This document shows, piece by piece, positions 33,752 through 45,145 of a DNA stretch of 64,000 nucleotides; within the stretch, counting starts at the first letter, position 1, and every line of letters begins with the position of its first letter. The stretch is from Lachnospiraceae bacterium GAM79 (GTDB lineage Bacteria; Bacillota; Clostridia; Lachnospirales; Lachnospiraceae): positions 3,100,001-3,164,000 of the forward strand of contig AP018536.1 of NCBI GenBank assembly GCA_003584705.1, written 5' to 3'. The notes beneath the pieces were generated by a model. That model made no database searches. It was not told where the DNA came from and was given only the letters and a program-made list of their open reading frames with translations. The position numbers were made by a program, and so were the translations under genes.

Positions 33752-35113
33752 TCATACTTCTTCTCTGGTAATATTCTTCGCCCATTTACCCTCTCGGTAA
33801 TGCTTAATGACCCAGGGCCACTTGACAAATTCATCGGTACATAACAGGAAATAGACCCACAGTACCGGAAGTTTCAGTACAAATGCGGCGAAGAATCCCA
33901 GAGGGATCGCATAACACCACATATCGATCGTATCGCAGATCAGTCCGAACTTCGTATCTCCGCCGGCACGGAATACTCCGGCGATCAGCGCCGTATTCAC
34001 GGCAGCGCCCATAATATAATAAGTATTAATGAGCAGCATATATTTCAGATAATGCATGGCAGTGTCATTCAATGTAGCAAACCGTAACACAAAGGGTGTA
34101 ATTGCCAGTACGATCAGGCCGCCTATAGCTCCGGCGATTACCGTCATCTTCAACATCCGGGAAGCGTAACTCTTTGACTTCTCCAGATCGCCTTGTCCCA
34201 TAATATTTCCCAGCAATATGCTACCTGCACTGGCAATGGCAAAACAGAACACCGTACCGATATTGCGCACTACGACGACCAGTGAATTAGCAGCCACCGC
34301 ATCTGTTCCCAGATGCCCCAGGATCACGGAATACATGGAAAACGCCACACTCCAGGACACATCATTGCAAAGTGCTGGCAGAGACAGACGCATGAAATCT
34401 TGTGTCAGCACCTTACTGTGAACAAACAGGTACTTCGGATGCAGTTTTACATTTTTGCTCAAGGAAGATACAATGACGCATGCCACCAGTTCCACCAGTC
34501 GGGACAGGGCTGTGGCAATGGCGACACCGGTAGCTCCCAGCTTTGGCATGCCGAACAGTCCGAAGATAAATGTGGCATTCAGAATGACATTCAATACGAA
34601 AGCCAGCATATTCAACGCCATACTGACCGTCACACGACCTACGCTTCGCAAAATGGCTAGATATACTTCCGTGATGCCCCAGCACAGGTATGTGATGCCC
34701 ATGATCCGCAGATAAGAGGCGCCGATAGTGATCAGCTCCTGATCAGGAGTAAAGAGAAGCATCATCTTCTGAGGGAGGAAAAATGCAATCAGCGCAACTA
34801 TACCTGAAATTGCCATAGAGAAACGAAGTGTGATTCCTTCTACAGTATGAATTGCTTCCAGGTTCCCCTTTCCATAATATTGGGCGCACAAGAGAGTGGC
34901 TCCCGTCCCCAGTCCGTAATATACCATAAACAGGACATTCGAAAAATTTGACGCCAGGGATACTGCGGATATTGCGGACTGTCCCACATAGTTTAGCATA
35001 ATAACATCCGCGGAATTCACTGCTGCACTGAGCAGATTCTGTATAATGATCGGGATGGTCAGTTTGAACATCTGTCTGTAAAAATCGTCTTTTTTCATTG
35101 CTGTTATCTGCAT
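33752..35113 (-). CDS. MATE-family multidrug efflux transporter
   Basis: 453 residues, 12 hydrophobic segments in two homologous halves, opening FYRQMFKLTIPIIIQNLLSAAVNSADVIMLNYVG, the MATE signature, with the second-half counterpart DFMRLSLPALCNDVSWSVAFSMYSVILGHLG. Exports cationic compounds with Na+ or H+. AGAGGA precedes ATG 35113; ATG 35098 is an alternative. It lies 140 nt downstream of the ABC exporter pair, same strand. Confidence 0.92.
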   Translation of the reverse strand: MQITAMKKDDFYRQMFKLTIPIIIQNLLSAAVNSADVIMLNYVGQSAISAVSLASNFSNVLFMVYYGLGTGATLLCAQYYGKGNLEAIHTVEGITLRFSMAISGIVALIAFFLPQKMMLLFTPDQELITIGASYLRIMGITYLCWGITEVYLAILRSVGRVTVSMALNMLAFVLNVILNATFIFGLFGMPKLGATGVAIATALSRLVELVACVIVSSLSKNVKLHPKYLFVHSKVLTQDFMRLSLPALCNDVSWSVAFSMYSVILGHLGTDAVAANSLVVVVRNIGTVFCFAIASAGSILLGNIMGQGDLEKSKSYASRMLKMTVIAGAIGGLIVLAITPFVLRFATLNDTAMHYLKYMLLINTYYIMGAAVNTALIAGVFRAGGDTKFGLICDTIDMWCYAIPLGFFAAFVLKLPVLWVYFLLCTDEFVKWPWVIKHYREGKWAKNITREEV

Positions 35114-35253
35114 GGTATTCCTCTGTGTTCCTCTCCATTGGATAATTTTCTGCCGTTGGATTGTATTATATGTCGTTCGCAGGAATTACGCAATATGCTA
35201 AAAGCGATCCGCCTGTAAACAAGCGGACCGCTCCTTTTAAAAAGGCTGTTTGA

Positions 35254-36990
35254 TTATAATGTCCAGCCGGCAGCCTCCATCTGAGTGGCTTTCATATGCC
35301 GGTAAATGCCGTCTTTTGCTTCCAGTTCGGCAGGCGTTCCCTGCTCTGCCACCACGCCATCCTTCAATACAACAATCTTGTCTGCGTCCGCCACGGTACG
35401 CATGCGGTGCGCAATGATCATAACGGTCTTATTGCGGATCAGCCTGGAAAGGGATTCCTGAATCAGTGTCTCGTTATCTACATCCAGAGAAGCGGTTGCC
35501 TCATCCATGAGGATGATGGGAGCATCCTTTAAAAAGGCTCTGGCAATGGAGATCCGCTGTCTCTCACCGCCGGACAGTTCCGAACCGTTCTCACCGATCA
35601 TGGTCTGCCAGCCGTTCGGAAGTTTCTCCGCGAACTCATCGCAATGCGCCAGTTTTGCCGCAGCCAGCACTTCTTCATCCGTAGCATTCTGCCTGCCGAT
35701 ACGGATATTTTCCATCACCGTATTATTGAACAGTGTCACATCCTGGAATACGATAGCGTACAGAGACATCAGTGTCTCCGGATCGATGGTGGAGATGTCC
35801 ATGCCACCCACGGTGATCTTACCTTTATGGATATCCCAGAACCGGGAAGCCAGTCTGGACACGGTGGTCTTACCGCCGCCGGAAGGTCCGATCAATGCGG
35901 TCACTTCGCCTTGTTTTGCCGTGAAAGTGACATCGCGAAGTACGGTATCCTGACTGTCATAGGAGAATCCCACATGGGAAAATTCGATGTCATACCCCTT
36001 AGGATCCATGGTGCTGGCACCGGTCTGGATCTCATGGGACAGGATCTCGTCGAGACGGTCACACTGCACACTGGTACTGATAATAGCTGCCAGATTCTGC
36101 AGTGCCACCTGCAGGGGATCATACATTCTGGATACCAACAGGAGGAATACGAAGAAGGTCAGGATGTCGATCTCTCCCTTTACTAACAACACACCGCCGG
36201 TCAATGCCACGGTGGCGATGCCAAGCTTTAAGATCATCTGGGCACCGCCTACAAAGACTGCCGTACCAAGCTCCGTCACCAGTGCATGTTTTTCCACGGC
36301 ACGGATCTTGCCCTCTAAGCCTTCCATGTACTCAGCCTGGGCATTGTTGGCCCGAAGGTCACGTACGGTCTCCAGGCATTCCTGAATGCCGTCAGCACAG
36401 TCCATTTTTAATTTCATCTGCTTCTTACTTAAGCTCTTCTGTACCCTGCCGGAACATCCCACAATGAGGAAAGACACAGGCAGTACCCACAGTGCTGCGA
36501 TTGCCATTCTCCAGTTCATGAAAAAGGTACCCACAGCGATCAGTGTGGTGGAGATACAGGAACCAACCAGTTCCGGAATGAAATGGGAGGATGCAGTCTC
36601 CATGGTGGCACAGTCCGCCATAATGGTACTTGTCAGATCGGACAGATCTTTTTTTCCGAAGAAGGATAACGGGATCTTACGCAGCTGCTCTGCCAGAGCA
36701 ATTCTGCGCACACCGCTCTCCACATAAGTTGCCAGGAACGTGGCACGATACTGCACCAACGTTGTCAGCGCGATCAGAAGAAGACAGAGTACGCAGCCCA
36801 CAATGTAGAAAACACCTCTGCCTGCCATGGTGCCCTGTAAATAATCTCTTACCAGAAAATACAGCATCCATACCGGGAACATCAACACCAGATCGGAACA
36901 TGTTACGGATACAAATGCCTTTATCATATCCTTCGCACCTTTTTCGGAAAGCGCGTATTTATGCTGCAATTTTGCCTGTAAGCTACTCAT
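35254..36990 (-). CDS. ABC exporter, half-transporter B (fused membrane and ATPase domains)
   Basis: 578 residues. Six-helix exporter domain (about residues 20-310) then ATPase: Walker A GPSGGGKTT (near 367), signature ELSGGERQR, Walker B IILMDEATA with the catalytic Glu, and the H-loop IIAHRM. Partner is the gene immediately upstream (1-nt gap), so a heterodimeric exporter is expected. Substrate unknown; the TetR upstream suggests a toxic or drug-like compound. The pair also resembles siderophore-type exporter-fold ABC pairs. Confidence 0.92.
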   Translation of the reverse strand: MSSLQAKLQHKYALSEKGAKDMIKAFVSVTCSDLVLMFPVWMLYFLVRDYLQGTMAGRGVFYIVGCVLCLLLIALTTLVQYRATFLATYVESGVRRIALAEQLRKIPLSFFGKKDLSDLTSTIMADCATMETASSHFIPELVGSCISTTLIAVGTFFMNWRMAIAALWVLPVSFLIVGCSGRVQKSLSKKQMKLKMDCADGIQECLETVRDLRANNAQAEYMEGLEGKIRAVEKHALVTELGTAVFVGGAQMILKLGIATVALTGGVLLVKGEIDILTFFVFLLLVSRMYDPLQVALQNLAAIISTSVQCDRLDEILSHEIQTGASTMDPKGYDIEFSHVGFSYDSQDTVLRDVTFTAKQGEVTALIGPSGGGKTTVSRLASRFWDIHKGKITVGGMDISTIDPETLMSLYAIVFQDVTLFNNTVMENIRIGRQNATDEEVLAAAKLAHCDEFAEKLPNGWQTMIGENGSELSGGERQRISIARAFLKDAPIILMDEATASLDVDNETLIQESLSRLIRNKTVMIIAHRMRTVADADKIVVLKDGVVAEQGTPAELEAKDGIYRHMKATQMEAAGWTL

Positions 36991-36991
36991 T

Positions 36992-38767
36992 CTATTTCTC
37001 CCCCTTTCCTACTTTCCAGCTGACGGATTTATTGTACTCTTCCCACATATGGGCATACAGTCCGTTTTGTCCCAGCAATATTTCATGGTTTCCCTGTTCC
37101 ACAATTCCGCCATCCTTCAACACACAGATGCGGTCGGCATCCACAACCGAGGACAATCTGTGTGCGATCATGATCACGGTCTTGCCTGCGGAAAGCTTCG
37201 TAAATGCCTGCCGTACCTTCGCCTCATTATCCGGATCAGCAAAAGCGGTAGCTTCATCCAGGATCAGGATCGGTGCATTTTTTAACATCGCTCTCGCAAC
37301 GGACAGGCGCTGTGCCTCACCTCCGGATACATAAGTACCCTGGCTTCCGATGACGGTATCCACACCGTCCGGCAGCTTTGCAATAATGTCCTCACACTGG
37401 GCATTTTTCAGAGCTTCCATGACTTCTTCTCTGGTGGCATCCTTTTTGCCCATGCGGACATTATCGTAAATGGACATCTTAAGCAATTTGCTGTCCTGAA
37501 ATACGAAGGACACCATATTCATCAACTGTGCGGAAGGAATATCCTTCACATCCACGCCGCCGATGCATACCTTACCTTCTGTGGTATCATAGAAACGGGC
37601 AATGAGACTTGCCAGCGTGGTCTTACCGCCGCCGGAGGGACCGACAAATGCCACATGCTCTCCTTCTTTGATATCGAGATTGATCTGATGCAGAGCATCT
37701 CTTCCCGCATTTTCATAGCGGAAGGATACATTTTGTAACGCAATGGAATGATCCTTGATGTTCTGCTCTTTTTCTGCTTCCGGCAGAGGATTACGGCTTA
37801 AGATACCATCAGTTCTTTTCAGAGCATCCTCCACGATCATCTGATTCTCTCCGCCGTACATGATCTTGCCTAATGTAACGGTCAGTACCGGAGTGATAAT
37901 GATGTAGAACAGAAGGTTGATCAGCACCTCAGGATCCCCGCCTGCTCCACCGAACCAATATGCGGCACCGATCAGAACGGCGAAGATCGCATTGATCAGT
38001 GTGGTAAAGCCTACCATGGGCCACATCAGTTCTTTGGTATAAGCGATGGTCCATTTTTCATATTTTTTAATAGAGGTCTGGAAACGCTTGAAAGAAAATA
38101 CCGACTGTCCGAAGGTCTTCACTACCGGAATACCGCGGACATATTCCACTGCTTCACTGGACATCTCCTCTAACGCATTCTGGTATTCTGTCATTTTATC
38201 TTTCATGCGCTGTCCGGTCATGGCACCCATAATGAGGAACGCAAGGACGACGGGCACGAGACTTAACAGCCCCAGTTTCCAGTCAAATGCCACCAGCAAT
38301 ACCAACAATCCCACAGGCGTTGCCATTGCCCCTGCCTTATCCGGCATCTGGTGTGCCAGATAAGTCTCGGTGGCTGCGGTGGATTCGTTGACGATCTTAC
38401 GGATCTTACCGCTGCCCTCACTGTCCATGAATCCCATGGGCAGCGTCAGAATATGACGCATCAGTGTGCTTCGCATATTCGCCTGCACGTGAAAGGCTGC
38501 AATGTGGGAGCACAACAGTGCGCAGATATAAATGATCATGGAAAGCAGTGCAAATCCCACGGCACTCCATCCAAGCCCCGACAGATTCTGCGCCTTGCTG
38601 TAATCCGGCGCTGCCAGTACAACCTCCTGCATGATCCGCCAGATATCATAAAACGGCAGTAATGCAATCAGTGCACTGACCGCGGACAGAATCCATGACG
38701 CAATGGTCAGGTACTTGTAGTTGCCCGCATGAGCGAACAGCTTCTGCATAGAGCTTTCTTTTTTCAT
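36992..38767 (-). CDS. ABC exporter, half-transporter A (fused membrane and ATPase domains)
   Basis: 591 residues, exporter membrane domain then ATPase with Walker A GPSGGGKTT (near 376), signature VSGGEAQRLS, Walker B LILDEATAFADP and H-loop MIAHRLSS. Both half-transporters keep the catalytic Glu, so neither site is obviously degenerate. The start MKKESSMQKL is preceded by GGGAAAGATC. First structural gene after tetR in the same direction. Confidence 0.92.
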   Translation of the reverse strand: MKKESSMQKLFAHAGNYKYLTIASWILSAVSALIALLPFYDIWRIMQEVVLAAPDYSKAQNLSGLGWSAVGFALLSMIIYICALLCSHIAAFHVQANMRSTLMRHILTLPMGFMDSEGSGKIRKIVNESTAATETYLAHQMPDKAGAMATPVGLLVLLVAFDWKLGLLSLVPVVLAFLIMGAMTGQRMKDKMTEYQNALEEMSSEAVEYVRGIPVVKTFGQSVFSFKRFQTSIKKYEKWTIAYTKELMWPMVGFTTLINAIFAVLIGAAYWFGGAGGDPEVLINLLFYIIITPVLTVTLGKIMYGGENQMIVEDALKRTDGILSRNPLPEAEKEQNIKDHSIALQNVSFRYENAGRDALHQINLDIKEGEHVAFVGPSGGGKTTLASLIARFYDTTEGKVCIGGVDVKDIPSAQLMNMVSFVFQDSKLLKMSIYDNVRMGKKDATREEVMEALKNAQCEDIIAKLPDGVDTVIGSQGTYVSGGEAQRLSVARAMLKNAPILILDEATAFADPDNEAKVRQAFTKLSAGKTVIMIAHRLSSVVDADRICVLKDGGIVEQGNHEILLGQNGLYAHMWEEYNKSVSWKVGKGEK

Positions 38768-38925
38768 GTGATCTTTCCCTCTTTCCCTTTGATTTAAATT
38801 AATTTTTTGGATTTAATGTAACTCTTTAATTTCTAGAATTTCTTTTCATTTTGCCCTGCTTTTCATCATTTCTCTTTTCCGGACATTTGAGGCTCTATTG
38901 TCTTTCCTATCTAACACCGCTTATT

Positions 38926-38998
38926 GGTAATTAGTTTCAACTAACCGTCGGTTTTTAAGATAGACTGCTACCGTAATCTTCCATAGCAGTCTTATCTT
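38926..38998 (-). promoter_or_regulatory. Hairpin and dyad between tetR and the ABC genes
   Basis: The 236-nt gap holds a long stem at 38957-38998 (AGACTGCTA/TAGCAGTCT plus outer arms), without a T-run on the minus strand. A dyad GGTAATTAGT...ACTAACC (38926-38946) follows in the direction of transcription. No clear -35/-10 pair is visible; the dyad could be an operator for a promoter of the exporter genes. The remaining ~150 nt are AT-rich with nothing else recognisable. Confidence 0.4.
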
Positions 38999-39003
38999 AT
39001 GCT

Positions 39004-39621
39004 TCACCCCAGCTTGATGATGGCTCCCCATCCGCCGTAGTGATACTTCTCCAGCATATGCAGATATTTTCTGGCAGTATCCCTGTCCATGCGGTGTCTG
39101 ACGACTTCGAACATACTGTCAAACATGGCTCTCGACATGATATGTAGGAACTCCTCGGTGATCATGCTGCCTTCCTGTAGGAATTGTGTGGCTTCCATAT
39201 ACTTGTAGGTATACTCCGTCTCAATGTCCACCAGATGTTCCACGAAATCCTGATACTTGGTACCGTAAGAGGCATCCAGCAGTAACCGGAAATCATCGAA
39301 CCGATCATAGACATAGTCAAGCATTTCATCCATACCGCCTACCACATAATCCTCCATTACCTTCGGCTGTTCCTCTGCCTCTCTGGCATGAAACGCCTCC
39401 TGGGTCTTAAGGAATATCTGCGTCAGCCCTTCCGCCGCCGGTTCCACAATCGCACAAAACAATCCTTCCTTGTCCCCGAACCGGGAATAGATGGATCCGG
39501 TAGTAGTGTCTGCCTTGGCTGCGATCGTACGAAGCGACGCTTCGGAATAGCCCTTCTCCAGGAATTCTTCTCTGGCACAGACGAGAATTCTCTCTGAAAC
39601 TCCTTCGATTGGTTTTGTCAC
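39004..39621 (-). CDS. TetR-family repressor
   Basis: 205 residues from GTG 39621, which follows GGAGG by 5 nt; upstream in-frame ATGs lie inside the operator palindrome and lack a site. N-terminal HTH: RILVCAREEFLEKGYSEASLRTIAAKADTTTGSIYSRFGDKEGLF, typical TetR. The ligand domain is unremarkable. It probably represses itself and the downstream ABC exporter. Confidence 0.92.
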   Translation of the reverse strand: MTKPIEGVSERILVCAREEFLEKGYSEASLRTIAAKADTTTGSIYSRFGDKEGLFCAIVEPAAEGLTQIFLKTQEAFHAREAEEQPKVMEDYVVGGMDEMLDYVYDRFDDFRLLLDASYGTKYQDFVEHLVDIETEYTYKYMEATQFLQEGSMITEEFLHIMSRAMFDSMFEVVRHRMDRDTARKYLHMLEKYHYGGWGAIIKLG

Positions 39622-39637
39622 TTTTTCCTCCAAAAAA

Positions 39638-39675
39638 ATATTCATAACAGTGTTATATAACACTGTTATGAATAT
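39638..39675. promoter_or_regulatory. 38-bp perfect palindrome, TetR operator
   Basis: A perfect 19-bp inverted repeat centred between 39656 and 39657, half-site ATAACACTGTTATGAATAT. Its right-hand end (39671-39675) overlaps the -10 box of the tetR promoter. Autorepression is inferred. Confidence 0.9.
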
Positions 39676-39699
39676 AAACACATTTCATTTTTTTGTCAA
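39671..39699 (-). promoter_or_regulatory. tetR promoter
   Basis: Consensus TTGACA (39694-39699), 17-bp spacer, TATATT (39671-39676) on the minus strand. The -35 begins 7 nt after the ptsI stop codon, so tetR has its own start despite following the PTS operon in the same direction. Confidence 0.85.
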
Positions 39700-39705
39700 G
39701 AGGGA

Positions 39706-41373
39706 TCATAGTTTTTTCTCTGCCAAAGCTGTCAGCTCCTGTAATGTACATTCAGCCAGTTTTGCCTTTACACCGGCGATATTTCCACTGCTCATAGACA
39801 GCTTTCTCGCTCCCAGTCCCACCAGCAATTGGGCGGTCTCCGGATTCCCTGCCATTTCTCCGCAGACGGAGATTTCTTTTCCACGTTTGGAAAATTCCTG
39901 AAAGACAAACCGCAGCAGCCTAAGCATTGCCGTGGAATCACTTCTGTAATATGCCGCCACCTCCGGATTCATCCGATCCGCAGCCGACAAATACTGCGTC
40001 AGGTCATTGGATCCTATGCTTGCAAAATCCACCTCTTCCGCCGCCAGATCTGCAATCAAGGCAATCGCGGGAATCTCTATCATAATACCGATTCGGATCT
40101 GTTCATCAAACTGCTGCTTTCTCTCTTTCAGCTGCTCTTTTGCCAGATTCAGGTACTCTTTTGCCTTGCGAATATCTTCCAGACTCCCGACCATCGGAAA
40201 CATGATTTGCAGAGGTCCGTAAGCAGAAGCACGCAGTGCCGCACGCAGTTGCGTTAAAAATAACTCTTTTTCCGCAAAACAAAGCCTGATTGCTCTTTTC
40301 CCCAAAAAAGGATTGTCCTCTTTTGGCAATTCCATGTAGGGCAATGTCTTATCTCCGCCGATATCCAGTGTCCGCAAAGTAATCGGATGTCCTTTTGCCT
40401 TTTGCACAACCTGCCTATAGGCTTCAAATTGTGTTTCTTCCCCCGGAAGTTCCTTCCCTTCCATATAAAGAAATTCTGTACGGAACAAGCCGATGAAATC
40501 GTACCGGTCTGTCGGAACATCAAATTCCTGCGAGCCGATATTGATTCCTATCTTTATTTCTGTTCCGTCCTTCATAATTGCAGGTTTGTTTAAAAAATTT
40601 TTTTCTGCTTCTTTTTTGCGGAAAAAAGATGTCTGTTTTTCCCTGATATCGCAAATACATTCTTCTCCCGGTGTGACAAATATTTCTCCGGTCAAACCAT
40701 CCATGGCAAGCATAGTATCTGTAGGAATTTTTTCCGTAACATTCGGAACTCCCAGAATTGCAGGAATTCCGTAACTTCTTGCCAGGATTGCGGAATGTGA
40801 ATTCACTCCGCCAACCTCCGTCAGGATTCCTTTGATATGTTTTCTGTCCATGGTGGCCGTATCACTGGGTAATAGGTCATGGGCTACCAGAATTACATCT
40901 TCCGAAAACGAAGACAGCTTAGACGTTTCCTGCCCCGACAGAATCCGGAGCAGCCGGTCTCTGACATCTCTAAGATCCGCCGCGCGCTCGGCAATCAACG
41001 GATCCTCCACACCGGCCAACAATTCTGCAAATTCTGTATACACCTTACTGACCGCGCTGTCCGGATTCATGTTTTCCTCACAGATTGTCTCCCGGATCTC
41101 ATCAAGGATTTCTTCATCCTGAAGTAATTCCCGATGTGCACTGAAGATTTTTGCCTTATCCGGATCCTCTTTACACATACCGTTGTACAATGTCACCAGT
41201 TCACTGTCTGCCTTTTCACAGGATTCCCTGAATTCCCGATATTTTTCCTCTTCCTGACCCTTGGGAAAAAAATCCGGAGCCTTTGTCAGTGTACCGGGAA
41301 TGTAGATATAAGATTTCGCATAAGCAATTCCCTCAGATACCGGATTTCCCTGTAATCTTTCTTCCATACACAT
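39706..41373 (-). CDS. ptsI: PTS enzyme I (phosphoenolpyruvate-protein phosphotransferase)
   Basis: 555 residues (553 if the second ATG at 41367 is used; that one is 9 nt from GGCGG). The phosphohistidine region is GGVNSHSAILARSYGIPAILG, and the PEP-binding C-terminal barrel shows FRTEFLYME, PMVGSLEDIRKAK and FASIGSNDLTQYLSAADR. It moves phosphate from PEP to HPr. It is unusual for the general PTS protein to be encoded at the end of a sugar-specific operon. Confidence 0.94.
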   Translation of the reverse strand: MCMEERLQGNPVSEGIAYAKSYIYIPGTLTKAPDFFPKGQEEEKYREFRESCEKADSELVTLYNGMCKEDPDKAKIFSAHRELLQDEEILDEIRETICEENMNPDSAVSKVYTEFAELLAGVEDPLIAERAADLRDVRDRLLRILSGQETSKLSSFSEDVILVAHDLLPSDTATMDRKHIKGILTEVGGVNSHSAILARSYGIPAILGVPNVTEKIPTDTMLAMDGLTGEIFVTPGEECICDIREKQTSFFRKKEAEKNFLNKPAIMKDGTEIKIGINIGSQEFDVPTDRYDFIGLFRTEFLYMEGKELPGEETQFEAYRQVVQKAKGHPITLRTLDIGGDKTLPYMELPKEDNPFLGKRAIRLCFAEKELFLTQLRAALRASAYGPLQIMFPMVGSLEDIRKAKEYLNLAKEQLKERKQQFDEQIRIGIMIEIPAIALIADLAAEEVDFASIGSNDLTQYLSAADRMNPEVAAYYRSDSTAMLRLLRFVFQEFSKRGKEISVCGEMAGNPETAQLLVGLGARKLSMSSGNIAGVKAKLAECTLQELTALAEKKL

Positions 41374-41382
41374 TTACCGCCT

Positions 41383-44440
<3,058 letters not shown>

Positions 44441-44489
44441 ACCTTTACTCCTTCCCTGTTGAAATACCTTCTTTTTACGTTTTGCAGAC

Positions 44490-44789
44490 TTATTGATACA
44501 AGTCTTCCACCTGCTTCATAATATTGGCCACATTACCGATTGCATAATCATATGCCGGAATCACCGCAATAGGTTTTTGCGTATTTTGCTCGATCTCACC
44601 CTTTTTATAAGATACCTGCGGTCCCAACAGAATGACATCATAATTTTTGTACACATCTTCATATGCTGACATTCCCACTGCTTCGATCTTCAGAGAAATT
44701 CCCTGTTCCTCTGCATATTTTTCCATCTTACGCATCAGAATTCCGGTAGACATCCCACCTGCGCAGATCAATAATACTTTTCGTTCCAT
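44490..44789 (-). CDS. celA: PTS lactose/cellobiose-family IIB
   Basis: 99 residues, the phosphocysteine is Cys9 in VLLICAGGMSTGILMRKM. The VILLGPQVSY segment completes the P-loop-like fold. Cytoplasmic phosphate carrier between IIA and IIC. 21 nt after the IIA gene. Confidence 0.94.
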   Translation of the reverse strand: MERKVLLICAGGMSTGILMRKMEKYAEEQGISLKIEAVGMSAYEDVYKNYDVILLGPQVSYKKGEIEQNTQKPIAVIPAYDYAIGNVANIMKQVEDLYQ

Positions 44790-44810
44790 ACGATTCCTCC
44801 TTGCTTTTCC

Positions 44811-45128
44811 CTACTTTTGATATAAAACGATCATTTCCCGGATCAAATCCAGTGCCAGTGCACTTCCCATCAGATGATCCTGCGCATGACACAATAAAAT
44901 ACTTACCTGCGTCACTTCTCCGGACGCATCCATTTTCAACAGTTCTCTGTGAGATTCATGTGCTGTTTGAAGACTCTCTTCTGCCTCCTTCAGAAGTTTC
45001 TCTGCGTCTTCGAAATTTCCTTTTTTCGCCTCCTGCAGTGCAGCGAAGGCATCTGATCTTGCCTGTCCGGAATTGGCTATGATCATCATCGCGATTTCTT
45101 CCAGCTTTTCCTGCATATTTTCTTCCAT
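44811..45128 (-). CDS. celC: PTS lactose/cellobiose-family IIA
   Basis: 105 residues, three-helix bundle family. The catalytic His is in the conserved SILLCHAQDHLM near residue 80. Accepts phosphate from HPr. It lies 17 nt after the regulator gene, in the same transcript. Confidence 0.94.
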   Translation of the reverse strand: MEENMQEKLEEIAMMIIANSGQARSDAFAALQEAKKGNFEDAEKLLKEAEESLQTAHESHRELLKMDASGEVTQVSILLCHAQDHLMGSALALDLIREMIVLYQK

Positions 45129-45145
45129 TTTGTAACCTCCTATTC

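Noticed and set aside
38957..38998. Intrinsic terminator of tetR
   Set aside because: The stem is strong but the minus strand continues with A-rich rather than T-rich sequence, so termination is not supported.
39622..39681. Upstream ATG starts for the TetR gene
   Set aside because: They lie inside or before the operator palindrome and the promoter -10; the GGAGG serves the GTG at 39621.
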